Assembly: GCA_017474235.1 (NCBI GenBank) | Contig: JAFVIB010000023.1 | Span: 1 to 58,174 of the forward strand | Source of the DNA: Alistipes sp. | Lineage (GTDB): Bacteria > Bacteroidota > Bacteroidia > Bacteroidales > Rikenellaceae | Reading direction: 5' to 3' | Length of the DNA stretch: 58,174 nucleotides | Shown: one piece after another, positions 24,957 to 34,814 of the stretch | Layout of the letters: each line of letters begins with the position of its first letter | Numbering within the stretch: position 1 is the first letter of the stretch | The notes under the pieces: generated by a model | The model's database searches: none | What the model saw: only the letters and a program-made list of their open reading frames with translations | Told to the model about the DNA's origin: nothing | Made by a program: the position numbers and the translations under genes

Positions 24957-25468
24957 TGGATATACTACTCTCAATACTCGCGCTACTCTTTATAGTAGTC
25001 GGCATTATCGGTTGCATAGTTCCTGTGCTGCCCGGTGTGGCTCTTGCCTATGTGGGCTACTTGTGTTGCTACTTCTGCTCCTTCTCGGCTATATCAACAA
25101 CGGCAGTGTGGGTCTATCTTGCCCTTACGATTGCGGTCTCTATTGCCGACTATGTGCTGCCGGCATATATGACAAAACTGTCGGGTGGCAGTAAGGCTGG
25201 CGAGCGTGGTGCTACGGCGGGTCTTATTGTAGGTATGCTCTTAGGCAGTATTGTGGGTGCTATTATCGGTCCGTTTGTGGGTGCTGTGATAGGGGAGCTG
25301 ATGCAAAATCCGTCAGATAAGAGCCGTGCCTTCAAGGTTGGTTTGGGTTCGTTCTTCTCGTTTATTGTCGGTACGGGTTTGAAGGTTATTCTGAGCTTTG
25401 TGATGCTGCTGGCGGTGTTCAGAGATATACTGCCCGTAGTGAAAGATTGGTTTGTAAATCTATTTTAA
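24956..25468 (+). CDS. DUF456-type membrane protein
   Basis: A 170-residue protein with four or five hydrophobic segments and a Gly-rich helix pair GLIVGMLLGSIVGAIIGPFVGAVIGE typical in composition of DUF456 proteins. It begins with GTG overlapping the panD stop by one base, which supports that start. Function is unknown. Its place between panD and a protease gene gives no clear clue. Confidence 0.75.
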   Translation: MDILLSILALLFIVVGIIGCIVPVLPGVALAYVGYLCCYFCSFSAISTTAVWVYLALTIAVSIADYVLPAYMTKLSGGSKAGERGATAGLIVGMLLGSIVGAIIGPFVGAVIGELMQNPSDKSRAFKVGLGSFFSFIVGTGLKVILSFVMLLAVFRDILPVVKDWFVNLF

Positions 25469-25479
25469 AATCAAATATT

Positions 25480-28383
25480 ATGAAACAGTTGAGGTTAATT
25501 TTGATGGCAGTTTTGGTTTTAACACTGTCATCTTGTTCGGAGTATAGCTGCGAGAGGGTATCGGGCGATGCGCTCAATACACGCATATACACTTTGGACA
25601 ATGGATTGAAGGTCTATCTGTCTGTCAATAAGGAGCAACCGAGAATACAGACTATAATCTCTGTGCGCGTAGGTGCAAAGAATGACCCTGCGGAGACAAC
25701 AGGTCTTGCTCACTACTTCGAGCATCTGATGTTTAAGGGTACCGATAAGTTCGGTACAAGCAATTACGAGGCAGAGAAGCCGCTGCTTGACCAGATTGAG
25801 CAGCTCTTTGAGCAGTACCGAGCAACGGAGGATGAGAAGGAGCGTAAGGCTATCTATTCTCAGATTGATGCCATATCGCAGCAGGCAGCGGGCTATGCTA
25901 TTCCGAATGAGTACGACAAGCTGGTGCAGAGTATCGGTGGCGATGGCTGCAATGCGTGGACTTCGTATGATGAGACAAGTTATATGTCCGAAATTCCGTC
26001 AAATCAGGTCGAGAATTGGGCAAAGATTGAGTCGGAGCGTTTCAAGAATGCGGTTATTCGTGGCTTCCACACCGAGTTAGAGACCGTTTATGAGGAGTAC
26101 AATATGAGCCTTACTCGCGATAATAATAAGGTTATCGAGAAGTTCTTGGGGCTGATGATGCCAAATCACCCTTACGGTCAGCACTCAGTGCTTGGTAAGC
26201 AGGAGCACCTTAAAAATCCGTCAATCACAAATATCAAGAACTACTACAACACCTACTATGTGCCAAATAATATGGCGGTATGTCTGTCGGGAGACTTTGA
26301 CCCTGATGAGGTTATCAAGATTGTAGATAGATACTTTGGCGATATGGAGCCAAACAACACTCTGCCGGAGAGTGTTGAGGGGGCAATCACCCCTGTTACA
26401 GAGCCTCGTCGTGCAGAGGTGTGGGGTCTTGAGAGCGAGATGCTCTATGCCGGTTGGCTTACAGGCTCGGCAACCAGCGAGGATGCGCTGATGCTCGAGA
26501 TTGTGCCATCTATATTGAGCAATGCCTATTGCGGTATTATCGACCAAAATCTTATACAGACTCAGAAGGTACTCTATGCCGGTGCATCGGGCGACCAACT
26601 CTCTGATGCAGGCTTTATGATGCTCGTAGGTATGCCAAAGGCGGGTCAGACACTTGAGCAGGTTGAGCAGTTGCTCCTTGAGCAGGTGGAGACTCTGAAG
26701 CGTGGTGAGTTTGATGAGAATATGCTGAAGGCTATTATTACAAACTACAAGCGAGACCTTATGACCTCTTATGAGGATAACTTCAGCCGTTGCTATGCTA
26801 TGGCTCTGTCATTTGTCAATGGTCAGAATTGGGAGGATGTTGTGACAAAACTCGACCGAGTAGGCAAGATTACAAAGGCTGATGTTGTGGCGTGGGCTAA
26901 CGAGAAACTCAATCCGGAGTCGCTTGTGACCGTATTTAAGCGTCAGGGCGAGGATAAGAGTCAGAAGAAGATTTCAAAGCCGCAGATTACACCAATTCCG
27001 AGCAACCGTAACTCACAGTCGGAGTTCCTTGCACAGATTGCAGCAAGCGAGGTTACACCTATCGCTCCTCGTTTTACAGACTATGAGCGTGATATGGATA
27101 TTGTAACTATGGAGAATGGTCTGGAGCTGCTCTATAAGCAGAATGAGCTGAACGACCGCTTTGAGTTGGTATATCTCTATGACTTCGGTACAGAGGCTGA
27201 CCCGGCACTCGCCTTTGCAGGTAGATATATGTCTATGCTCGGCACAAAGACAAAGTCTCTCAAGCAGATGCAGCTTGAGCAGTACAACTTGGCGTGTGAC
27301 ATCTCACTCTCGCCATCAAAGACAAATCTATATGTTACAATCTCGGGTCTTGCAGAGAATATGGCGGAGGCTATGGCTCTTGCAGAGGAGTATCTGTCAA
27401 ATGTTCAGGGCGATGAGGCTGTGCTATCTGAGATTAAGCGCGATATACTTAAGGAGCGAGAGAATAATAAAGCCAATCAGCGTGCAAACTACTCGGCTCT
27501 CCAGCGTTACGCAACCTATGGTGGCGACTATGTAGAGCGTACAACCCTCTCTAACGAGGAGTTGGAGGCTTTGACTTCGGACTATCTGATTGATAAAATC
27601 CACAATCTGAAGAACTACCAGCACCGCATCCTCTACTATGGTCCGCAGAGCAAAAAGAGCCTTGTCGGTATGCTGAATAGATATCACGCCGTAGCAGAAA
27701 ATCTGATACCTGTAGAGTATAAGAGTACACCAAATATCCCTGTTACAGAGCCAAAGGTTATCTTTGCGCAGTACGATGCAAAGCAGATTTACTATATGCA
27801 GTACACCTGCGGAAATGATATGTTTGATGTGACATTAGACCCACAGGTGCGCCTCTATAACGAGTACTTCAGTGGTGGTATGAATGCAATTGTCTTCCAA
27901 GAGATGCGCGAGGCTCGCGGTTTGGCTTACTCTTCATACGCATATTTGGGTCAGGGAAACACCTGCAAGGAGCCTTATTACTTCTACGCCTTTATCGCAA
28001 CTCAGAACGATAAGATGCAGCAGGCTATTGAGGCATTTGATGAGATTATCGAGAATATGCCTCAGTCAGAGAAAGCCTTTGAGCTGACAAAGCAGGGTAT
28101 TATCACAAATATGGGTACTGGAAGAACTACAAAGATGGATGTGCTTTGGAAGTATATCGGCGATTTGCGTTTTGGTATAACAGACTTCAACCGTACAGAG
28201 GCTATCTATAACGCTGTTCAGACAATGACCCTTGATGATGTTGTAGCCTTCCAGCAGTCACATATCAAAGACCGCAATTACCTCTACTGCATCCTCGGCG
28301 ATAAGAATGATTTGGATATGAAGTATCTGCGCTCGCTCGGAGAGATTGAGTATGTTACTCCGCGTCAGATATTTGGTTATTAA
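25480..28383 (+). CDS. M16-family zinc metalloprotease lipoprotein
   Basis: A 967-residue lipoprotein. The signal ends in LTLSSCS with Cys19 as the lipid anchor. Two M16 halves follow. The N-terminal half has the inverted zinc motif HYFEH (His78, Glu81, His82) and a downstream Glu (ETVYEEYNMS) as third ligand. The C-terminal half lacks the motif and resembles the inactive partner half (REARGLAYSSYAYLG). It is probably a periplasmic or surface peptidase degrading peptides. I chose ATG 25480, just after the DUF456 stop, because it begins the signal peptide. Confidence 0.9.
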   Translation: MKQLRLILMAVLVLTLSSCSEYSCERVSGDALNTRIYTLDNGLKVYLSVNKEQPRIQTIISVRVGAKNDPAETTGLAHYFEHLMFKGTDKFGTSNYEAEKPLLDQIEQLFEQYRATEDEKERKAIYSQIDAISQQAAGYAIPNEYDKLVQSIGGDGCNAWTSYDETSYMSEIPSNQVENWAKIESERFKNAVIRGFHTELETVYEEYNMSLTRDNNKVIEKFLGLMMPNHPYGQHSVLGKQEHLKNPSITNIKNYYNTYYVPNNMAVCLSGDFDPDEVIKIVDRYFGDMEPNNTLPESVEGAITPVTEPRRAEVWGLESEMLYAGWLTGSATSEDALMLEIVPSILSNAYCGIIDQNLIQTQKVLYAGASGDQLSDAGFMMLVGMPKAGQTLEQVEQLLLEQVETLKRGEFDENMLKAIITNYKRDLMTSYEDNFSRCYAMALSFVNGQNWEDVVTKLDRVGKITKADVVAWANEKLNPESLVTVFKRQGEDKSQKKISKPQITPIPSNRNSQSEFLAQIAASEVTPIAPRFTDYERDMDIVTMENGLELLYKQNELNDRFELVYLYDFGTEADPALAFAGRYMSMLGTKTKSLKQMQLEQYNLACDISLSPSKTNLYVTISGLAENMAEAMALAEEYLSNVQGDEAVLSEIKRDILKERENNKANQRANYSALQRYATYGGDYVERTTLSNEELEALTSDYLIDKIHNLKNYQHRILYYGPQSKKSLVGMLNRYHAVAENLIPVEYKSTPNIPVTEPKVIFAQYDAKQIYYMQYTCGNDMFDVTLDPQVRLYNEYFSGGMNAIVFQEMREARGLAYSSYAYLGQGNTCKEPYYFYAFIATQNDKMQQAIEAFDEIIENMPQSEKAFELTKQGIITNMGTGRTTKMDVLWKYIGDLRFGITDFNRTEAIYNAVQTMTLDDVVAFQQSHIKDRNYLYCILGDKNDLDMKYLRSLGEIEYVTPRQIFGY

Positions 28384-28406
28384 AGGTTGTCTGAAATAAT
28401 TTTGTT

Positions 28407-28439
28407 GGTGTGTTCCAAAATCTGGAACACACCTTTTTT
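28407..28439 (+). terminator. Strong intrinsic terminator after the M16 protease
   Basis: An 11-bp perfect stem, GGTGTGTTCCA (28407-28417) with TGGAACACACC (28423-28433), loop AAATC, followed by six T. It begins 24 bases after the protease stop. Confidence 0.95.
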
Positions 28440-28447
28440 GTAGAGTA

Positions 28448-28477
28448 TTGTCATTTATTAAAAAGTTGTTATCTTTG
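28448..28477 (+). promoter_or_regulatory. Promoter of lipoprotein gene 28496
   Basis: TTG (28448-28450), a 19-base spacer and TATCTTTG (28470-28477). It lies 18 bases before the chosen ATG. Confidence 0.8.
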
Positions 28478-28495
28478 TCCCAAAATATGATATTT

Positions 28496-29257
28496 ATGAA
28501 GAAATTATTTACTATTTTGGTGGTTGCGACCCTTGCAGCGGGTTGCTTGCAGACCGAAACTCGTACAGAGGAGACATTTGAGACAAACTCTACTGTCAAT
28601 GCATATTTCAAGTTTATCCGTATGGTGGAGAATGAGATGCCTGTGCATGGTATTATGGCTGCGGATACAAATACAGAGGAGATGGTGATAATGCTCAGCC
28701 TTGTGGGCGATAATATCGGCTCGGTATATGATGTGATGAATAGCCCAAATGGCGATAAAGCACAGGCGTATAAGGCTGCACAGGAGAAGTATGGCGATTT
28801 TAACCCTAATCCGTCGGTATTCCGTTTCTACGAGAAGCGCAAGGGCGGTGGCGAGTGGAGAATTGAGAGCGGCAACTGTGTTTACTACGCTTTTAGTGAG
28901 AAGGTTGTATCAATATCTATCACAAGTGATAGCGAGTGGACAAAGGATTACCCTGCGGGCAAAGAGCTTGCTCCACTCTTTACAGTTGAGTATCGCACCC
29001 TCGCAGATTATATCAAAGATGGATTTAAGGATGGTACAACGACTGTTCGTCGTGCTATTGTAAGTGAGCTGAAGGCTGAGGATATAAATCCACTACTTGA
29101 GTGTGATTGGAACATCTATGGTGGTACAGATATGTCGTTCCATACAAGTACACTGCCGGAGGATTATTACAAGCATAAGATAACAATTGCCTTTACACTC
29201 GACACGGGCGAGGTTGTCAAATATACTGATACAATAGCCAATATCCTTATTTGGTAG
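28496..29257 (+). CDS. Hypothetical lipoprotein
   Basis: A 253-residue protein with a lipoprotein signal (MKKLFTILVVATLAAGC, Cys17). The mature part begins Thr/Glu-rich, then carries mixed alpha/beta sequence without a motif I recognise; segments such as AYFKFIRMVENEMPVHGI and LAPLFTVEYRTLADY may be useful for family searches. I chose ATG 28496 rather than ATG 28487, because it gives a regular signal peptide. It has its own promoter. The next gene, also a lipoprotein, follows after 40 bases. Confidence 0.65.
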   Translation: MKKLFTILVVATLAAGCLQTETRTEETFETNSTVNAYFKFIRMVENEMPVHGIMAADTNTEEMVIMLSLVGDNIGSVYDVMNSPNGDKAQAYKAAQEKYGDFNPNPSVFRFYEKRKGGGEWRIESGNCVYYAFSEKVVSISITSDSEWTKDYPAGKELAPLFTVEYRTLADYIKDGFKDGTTTVRRAIVSELKAEDINPLLECDWNIYGGTDMSFHTSTLPEDYYKHKITIAFTLDTGEVVKYTDTIANILIW

Positions 29258-29297
29258 AGTATTTGCAATAATCGTCTCGTAACAAAAAATAGTAGTT

Positions 29298-29951
29298 ATG
29301 AGACGATTTTTTTATACCCTTTTACCTCTTCTGTCCCTGACCCTTGTTGGGTGCGACAATGGCGACAGCTGGACTCCGCGACATCAGATTTCGCGCATTA
29401 ATGCCCTTATTGCCGACTATCCGGCTACGACTGACGACTTTCTGCAATTTATCTCGGATATCGAGAATGGTGTGTGGGATATCGACAATTGGGTGACCTA
29501 CCGCAATGGTGACATTTGGAACACCTCATATAGCGGTTTTGTCAATACAGCCTTTGGTCGTGGCAGCCAATTCCTTGACCTTGTTTTCTATGCTAACGGA
29601 ACTTGCCGTCAATGCTACCTATACGCCCCAGCACCGTATAATAATATTCCGTATCCGTTTCTCTACACCACTCTGTTGTGGAGCTTTGACCTTGATAGTC
29701 TTACACTTACATTGACAAATAGCGACTATCAGGCTCTCGGTAGCCCATACTATCAGACATCACTACGGTTGAAATACTACCGTTTTGGCGAGTTTATTAT
29801 GGACGGACTGCAACCCTCGCCTGAGGCTCTGAATGGCTATACAATACGCTATATCGGCGATACGGGCAATGCCGCAGAGAGGGCAGAGTATCAAGAACGC
29901 TATAAAGACGAGCGTATATATTCGACGCTCAACGGCAGTAGTTTCCGATAG
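29298..29951 (+). CDS. Hypothetical lipoprotein
   Basis: A 217-residue protein with signal MRRFFYTLLPLLSLTLVGC, in which Cys19 should be lipidated. The mature part is rich in Tyr, Leu and Asp (LYAPAPYNNIPYPFLYTTLLWSFDLD cut short here as a composition note) and has no motif I recognise. The pattern of a small lipoprotein after another lipoprotein suggests a shared transcript from 28470. Its cellular place is probably the outer-membrane periplasmic face or the surface. Confidence 0.6.
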   Translation: MRRFFYTLLPLLSLTLVGCDNGDSWTPRHQISRINALIADYPATTDDFLQFISDIENGVWDIDNWVTYRNGDIWNTSYSGFVNTAFGRGSQFLDLVFYANGTCRQCYLYAPAPYNNIPYPFLYTTLLWSFDLDSLTLTLTNSDYQALGSPYYQTSLRLKYYRFGEFIMDGLQPSPEALNGYTIRYIGDTGNAAERAEYQERYKDERIYSTLNGSSFR

Positions 29952-30011
29952 GGTAGAGAGTAGTACAGAGCCTCTTATGACCACCTGAGATACGAGAAAA
30001 AACAGTACTCG

Positions 30012-30042
30012 TTGCCATTTCTCAAAAAAGTTGTTATCTTTG
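30012..30042 (+). promoter_or_regulatory. Promoter of the GIN-domain gene
   Basis: TTG (30012-30014), a 20-base spacer and TATCTTTG (30035-30042), 17 bases before the ATG at 30060. Confidence 0.75.
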
Positions 30043-30059
30043 TGGAAAATCGTGGTCAG

Positions 30060-30770
30060 ATGAGAAAGTACATCGTTATTCTGTTCTCGTTGCTCTCTAC
30101 AGTTGCTATGGCTCAGGAGAGTAGTGAGATATCTATGCCAAATACTGAGTGGCTATCGTCCTATACAAAGGTCGTAGTAGAGGGCGATGTGAATGTACTC
30201 TTCAAGCGTGCAGTTAGTGACGAGGGGTTAAAGATTACCTATGACCCTGCTTCGGGTGGCGTCTCTCGCTTCCGCGCGGGGGTTGATAAGGGTGGTGTGC
30301 TGACAATTTCTCAAAGTGACGAGGAGGGACGAAGTGACTCTACTGCGCAAGTTACTGTGTGGTATAACGAGCTGGAACAGATTACCGTTTCGCGTGCTAC
30401 GGTGGCTTTTGAGGGTGTTGTAAAGAGCAATCTGATAGATATGGCTATTCATAGCGGTGCTACGGTAAATATCTCTATAGATGCTATGGATGCGCAGGTA
30501 GAGTGTACGGGTCACAGCCTGATTAATATTGGAGGTAAGGCGCGTTATTTTGCGCTCGATATATCGTCGGCAGTGCTTGACGGAGGTTATTTGCAGACTA
30601 TGGCATCGAATATTGATGCTTCGCACGATTCGGAGGTTACAATTGCTGTATCGGAGCGTTTAGAGGCTATTACAACCACTTCGGCAAAGCTCTACTATCG
30701 AGGTAATCCCTCTATTTTGAGAGTCAGAAACTCGCTCTTTGGTGGCGAAATATCGCAGATTAAGCAGTGA
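30060..30770 (+). CDS. Exported GIN-domain (DUF2807-like) protein
   Basis: A 236-residue protein with signal peptide MRKYIVILFSLLSTVAMAQ and then a repetitive beta-solenoid-like sequence typical of head-GIN proteins: FTKVVVEGDVNVLFK-like opening (YTKVVVEGDVNVLF), then short repeats with Gly and Ser turns (AIHSGATVNISI, GHSLINIGGKARYFAL). These proteins are common in Bacteroidota envelopes and of uncertain role, probably adhesive or structural. I chose ATG 30060 over an upstream in-frame ATG at 30012, because the promoter lies between them. Its TGA overlaps the ATG of the next gene. Confidence 0.8.
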   Translation: MRKYIVILFSLLSTVAMAQESSEISMPNTEWLSSYTKVVVEGDVNVLFKRAVSDEGLKITYDPASGGVSRFRAGVDKGGVLTISQSDEEGRSDSTAQVTVWYNELEQITVSRATVAFEGVVKSNLIDMAIHSGATVNISIDAMDAQVECTGHSLINIGGKARYFALDISSAVLDGGYLQTMASNIDASHDSEVTIAVSERLEAITTTSAKLYYRGNPSILRVRNSLFGGEISQIKQ

Positions 30771-33646
30771 TGAAGAGCTTTCTTACTCAGGTTGCCGAGG
30801 CTCTGTATAGTAAGTATGGTCGCGGTATTGCGGATGTGGTGATGCTATTTCCGTCACAGCGTGCGCGTCTGTTCTTTGCGCAGGCACTATCCGAGGTGGC
30901 TGAGGATGCTGTTTGGTCGCCGCGATATACGACAATCGAGGAGTTGATGTGCCAAATCTCGACACTCCGCACGGCAGACCGCATAAGGCTTGTTTCTGAG
31001 CTATATAGGGTCTATTCGCGCTTTCATAGTGAGGATTTTGACCACTTCTACCATTGGGGCGAGATGCTTATTGCCGATTTCGATATGGTCGATAAGTATA
31101 TGGTCGATGCCGAGGCTCTGTTTTGTAATATTGCCGATATAAAGGATATAGAGGCAGATTTGAGTTACCTTACAGCCGAGCAGGAGGAGTATATCCGTCG
31201 CTTTTGGAACACTCTGAGCAGTAGTATGACTCTCTCGGAACAGAAGCAGTTTTTTCTCAAAATTTGGCACTCTCTGCCACAAATCTACACTCAGTATAAG
31301 GAGCATCTGCGTACTCTGGGTATCGGCTATACAGGTATGATTTACCGTGATGCAGCTGATTCAATCCGCAGTGCTACAACATCACCGCTCGAGCCGTGCC
31401 ATTATGCTGTTGCGGGCTTTAATGCGCTCAGTAGTTGTGAGAAGATACTCTTTGACCACCTCCGAAGCAGCCACAGCGCAGATATGTTTTGGGACTATAA
31501 CGACTACTTCTTCTGTAACGATATGCAGGAGGCGGGTCGCTTTATCCGTGAGAATGTTGCCCGCTATGGAGAGTCGGTTGCGATGAATCATAAGAGCTTT
31601 ACAAAGAGTATTTCGAGTCTTACGGTAGCATCTACGGCAACCTCTGTGGCGCAGTGTAAATATGTGGCACAGATGCTCGAATCGCTTGTTGAGTATGATG
31701 AAGAGGGTAATAGGAAGCCTCTTGGACGCGATACGGCAATAGTCCTTACAGATGAGAGTCTGCTTATGCCACTGCTATACGCCCTGCCCGATTGGGTTAA
31801 GCGAGATGGCGTGAATGTAACGATGGGTTATCCTCTGCGAACAACTCTTGCATACTCGTTTGTTGAGCGACTGCTTGAGTTGCAGAGCCACGCAAGGGTT
31901 AAGGATGGAGGAGCGACATTCTACCACGCCGATATAGATTTTCTACTCACACACCCATATATTGCCGATAGAGATACCGAGGCGATTGACTCTATTCGCC
32001 GACAGATTGTCGAGCATCGAATATATGATGTCCCGCACGCTATGGTCGCGGGGTTGCAGTGCGCTGAGTCGATTTTTAGAGTTGCAGATAGTGCTGAGAG
32101 CCTGCTGCAATATCTTGTAGATGTCTTTAAGTGGTTGCTTGTGCAGTGCAGTGGGGAGGATGTGCTGAAGGTGGAGTATTTGGTGCAGACCGTTAAGGGC
32201 ATTGAGCAGTTAGCAAATATGGTATCAAGCTGCAATATTGAGCTGACAATGCCGCTTATGCGCTCGCTTGTGCGTCGCCATCTTCAGAGTATCAGAATAC
32301 CGTTTGAGGGAGAACCTCTTGAGGGTCTGCAAGTTATGGGTATTCTTGAGACTCGAAATATTGACTTTAAGAATGTCATTGTCCTCTCTATGAGCGACAG
32401 CAACTTCCCGGGTACGCGCATCGTTGATAGTTCTGTAATACCGTATAGCCTGCGCTATGCCTATAATCTGCCTACACAGGAGCATCATCAGGGCGTATAT
32501 GCCTACTACTTCTACCGCCTCATATCGCGTGCCGAGCGAGTGTGGCTGACATACTGCTCTACGGCAGACGAGAAGGGTACGGGCGAGCCGAGCCGTTATA
32601 TTCGTCAGTTGGAGTACGAGTCGGGGTTGAAGATAGAGTCAGTCAAGGTTGGCGCAGAGGTCAATGTGGCGCACCAACAGCCTATTGAGGTGGCTAAAGA
32701 TAGTATGACCCTTGAGCGACTTGCGCGCTATACTACTCACGAGCGAAGACTCTCGCCGACAGCCTTCTCGACCTATGTTCAGTGTCCGATGAGGTTCTTC
32801 TATCGCTATATGGCGTCGATTAAAGTTGAGGATGAGCTGGAGGAGGGTATTGACGATAAGACCTTCGGTAATATATTCCACCGCGCAGCAGAGTTACTCT
32901 ATGGAGGTATTGTAGACGAGGATAATCCGCAGAGACTACTCGAAAGAATTGATAATAAAGCTGTTGCAGAGGCGGTCGATAGGGCAATTGCCGAGGTCTG
33001 CTTTGATAGAGAAACGGTCAGTGAGGAGCAACTGCAAGGCGAACTTACGATTGTCCGACAGATTGTTACAAGTTATCTGTGGGATAACCTTCTCTGTTAC
33101 GACAAGAGTCATACAGGCTTCTCGGTTATGGCATTGGAGGATGTTTTTGATGCCGAGTTTGGATTTACTGTGGCTGGAGAGCGCAAGAGTATTGTTTTTG
33201 AGGGTCGAGCAGACCGTGTAGATAGCCTTCAGAGTGGTGTGCAGAGGATTATTGACTACAAAACGGGTGGTGAACATCTGACCTTCCCGGGCTTTGAGAA
33301 ACTCTTCCACGGCAAAGATTCGCAGAGGATAAGCAATACTATCAATACACTACTCTATGCTATGATTGCCTCTCGTCGTCGTGGATGTGAGGTGCAGCCG
33401 GCACTATACTATCTGCGAGAGATGAATCGTAGCGACTACTCGCCACTGCTCAGGATATTTCAGGGTCGTGGTTGCCCAATGATGACAATAGAGCGTTATT
33501 CTGATATTTCAGAGCAGTTTGAGGGTTATGTAGAGGATACGCTGACAGAGATTTTTAATCCCGATATACCGTTCCGTCAGTCTGAGGACCCATTGAGCTG
33601 TACCTATTGCGACTACGCCCCTATATGCGCCCGCAAGAGGAACTAA
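30770..33646 (+). CDS. AddB-like PD-(D/E)XK nuclease
   Basis: A 958-residue protein resembling the AddB subunit of AddAB-type recombination nucleases. The N-terminus (VVMLFPSQRARLFF) occupies the Walker A place but lacks GKT, as in many inactive AddB helicase parts. The C-terminal nuclease domain shows FGNIFHRAAE, GRADRVD and IIDYKTGG, the D-(D/E)XK core. Four cysteines, one in YVQCPMRFFY and three in CTYCDYAPIC, match an iron-sulfur staple. It probably repairs double-strand breaks with an AddA partner encoded elsewhere. ATG 30770 overlaps the GIN gene stop; a GTG three bases earlier is possible. It overlaps the convergent tsaB by 4 bases. Confidence 0.85.
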   Translation: MKSFLTQVAEALYSKYGRGIADVVMLFPSQRARLFFAQALSEVAEDAVWSPRYTTIEELMCQISTLRTADRIRLVSELYRVYSRFHSEDFDHFYHWGEMLIADFDMVDKYMVDAEALFCNIADIKDIEADLSYLTAEQEEYIRRFWNTLSSSMTLSEQKQFFLKIWHSLPQIYTQYKEHLRTLGIGYTGMIYRDAADSIRSATTSPLEPCHYAVAGFNALSSCEKILFDHLRSSHSADMFWDYNDYFFCNDMQEAGRFIRENVARYGESVAMNHKSFTKSISSLTVASTATSVAQCKYVAQMLESLVEYDEEGNRKPLGRDTAIVLTDESLLMPLLYALPDWVKRDGVNVTMGYPLRTTLAYSFVERLLELQSHARVKDGGATFYHADIDFLLTHPYIADRDTEAIDSIRRQIVEHRIYDVPHAMVAGLQCAESIFRVADSAESLLQYLVDVFKWLLVQCSGEDVLKVEYLVQTVKGIEQLANMVSSCNIELTMPLMRSLVRRHLQSIRIPFEGEPLEGLQVMGILETRNIDFKNVIVLSMSDSNFPGTRIVDSSVIPYSLRYAYNLPTQEHHQGVYAYYFYRLISRAERVWLTYCSTADEKGTGEPSRYIRQLEYESGLKIESVKVGAEVNVAHQQPIEVAKDSMTLERLARYTTHERRLSPTAFSTYVQCPMRFFYRYMASIKVEDELEEGIDDKTFGNIFHRAAELLYGGIVDEDNPQRLLERIDNKAVAEAVDRAIAEVCFDRETVSEEQLQGELTIVRQIVTSYLWDNLLCYDKSHTGFSVMALEDVFDAEFGFTVAGERKSIVFEGRADRVDSLQSGVQRIIDYKTGGEHLTFPGFEKLFHGKDSQRISNTINTLLYAMIASRRRGCEVQPALYYLREMNRSDYSPLLRIFQGRGCPMMTIERYSDISEQFEGYVEDTLTEIFNPDIPFRQSEDPLSCTYCDYAPICARKRN

Positions 33647-34347
33647 AAGAGCTTCTTGCGCGTTGTGGTGACAACAAAATCCTTAAGATAGTATGGCTCA
33701 AAATAGGCAACATCAGCAAAGTCGCCTGCGCAGTACTTCTCCTCGGCAAGGCGTGCCATACCGCGTACAGATGGGACAATATTGATTAGCTCTGCACCCA
33801 AAATCTCCTGACATTTAGCCGCTCCGCTACCAAAAATTACAAAGTGCTTAGTATCTGCCCTCTGTGTAGCAAAAGTCTCGGCAGTGACAACCTCGGCAGT
33901 GACCGCTGTCAGTTGCCTTGCTGTAGTGTCAAAGATGGTTGTATAGACCTCCATACGGCGTGCATCTATCATTGGACAGAGCAGAGTCTCCTCCCAATTG
34001 TCGATGTCGATAATACCCGCCTGATAGTCCTCTATGGCAACTTGTGCAAGAGATGCTAACGAAGATACGGCAATAAGGGGCTTGTTTAGTCCATAGCAGA
34101 GACCTTTGGCAAACGATACGCCAATTCTCAGACCCGTATAAGAGCCCGGACCCTCGCCAACTGCCACAGCATCAATATCAGATGGGTCTAACTCATTCTC
34201 TCGGAGCAGTTCATCGACAAAAACTGCCACACGACCCGCGTGGTCACGACCTGCATCGCTCTCGCGTAGGCTGAGCAGCTCTCCGTCCTTAACAAGACCC
34301 ACAGAACAGATGTCTGTTCCTGTCTCAATACAAAGTATTAATGCCAT
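33643..34347 (-). CDS. tsaB: tRNA threonylcarbamoyladenosine protein TsaB
   Basis: A 234-residue, ASKHA-fold partner of TsaD in the t6A37 tRNA modification complex. The opening LCIETGTDICSVGLV and the family signature GEGPGSYTGLRIGVSFAKGL (about 68-87) are clear. TsaB is enzymatically inactive and acts as a dimer platform. Length is normal. It is the last gene of a minus-strand run rlmB-GNAT-smpB-tsaB, and its 3' end overlaps the AddB-like gene by 4 bases, tail to tail. Confidence 0.95.
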   Translation of the reverse strand: MALILCIETGTDICSVGLVKDGELLSLRESDAGRDHAGRVAVFVDELLRENELDPSDIDAVAVGEGPGSYTGLRIGVSFAKGLCYGLNKPLIAVSSLASLAQVAIEDYQAGIIDIDNWEETLLCPMIDARRMEVYTTIFDTTARQLTAVTAEVVTAETFATQRADTKHFVIFGSGAAKCQEILGAELINIVPSVRGMARLAEEKYCAGDFADVAYFEPYYLKDFVVTTTRKKLF

Positions 34348-34352
34348 ATCTA

Positions 34353-34814
34353 TTATTTATATCGTTTCAGTGCCTGATCCATCTCGCGGCGAGCATCATT
34401 TGCCTTCAGATACTCTCGCTTGTCGTAACTCTTGCGACCACGGGCAAGTCCTATCGCAATCTTCGCCAACCCGCGCTCGTTGAGAAAGAGCCTCAGACCA
34501 ACTACAGTAAGACCCTTATCTTGCAGCTGTCGTGAGAGCTTTGATAACTCCTTGGCGGTAAGCAGTAGCTTGCGGTCGCGCTTTGGGACATGGTTGTTGC
34601 AAGTCCCCCAACTATACTCGGCAATGTTCACTCCGCGAATCCACAACTCGCCCTCCGAGAAGTAGCAGTAGCTATCGACCATCGAGACCTTACCCATTCG
34701 GATAGATTTTATCTCTGTGCCGTATAGTACCACTCCGGCTATGTACTCCTCAAGAATCTCATAGTCGAAGGTCGCGCGCTTGTTGCGAATATTTATATTT
34801 TTGTAGTCTGCCAT
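34353..34814 (-). CDS. smpB: SsrA-binding protein SmpB
   Basis: A 153-residue RNA-binding protein that pairs with tmRNA in trans-translation to rescue stalled ribosomes. Motifs are [39 protein letters not shown] and the C-terminal [19 protein letters not shown] that enters the ribosome A site. Length is normal. Its start overlaps the end of the GNAT gene by 22 bases, which points to coupling. Confidence 0.97.
   Translation of the reverse strand: MADYKNINIRNKRATFDYEILEEYIAGVVLYGTEIKSIRMGKVSMVDSYCYFSEGELWIRGVNIAEYSWGTCNNHVPKRDRKLLLTAKELSKLSRQLQDKGLTVVGLRLFLNERGLAKIAIGLARGRKSYDKREYLKANDARREMDQALKRYK

Noticed and set aside
29951-30011. Hairpin-like stretch after the lipoprotein gene at 29298
   Set aside because: The stem is short and interrupted, and the A run is on the wrong side for a plus-strand terminator.
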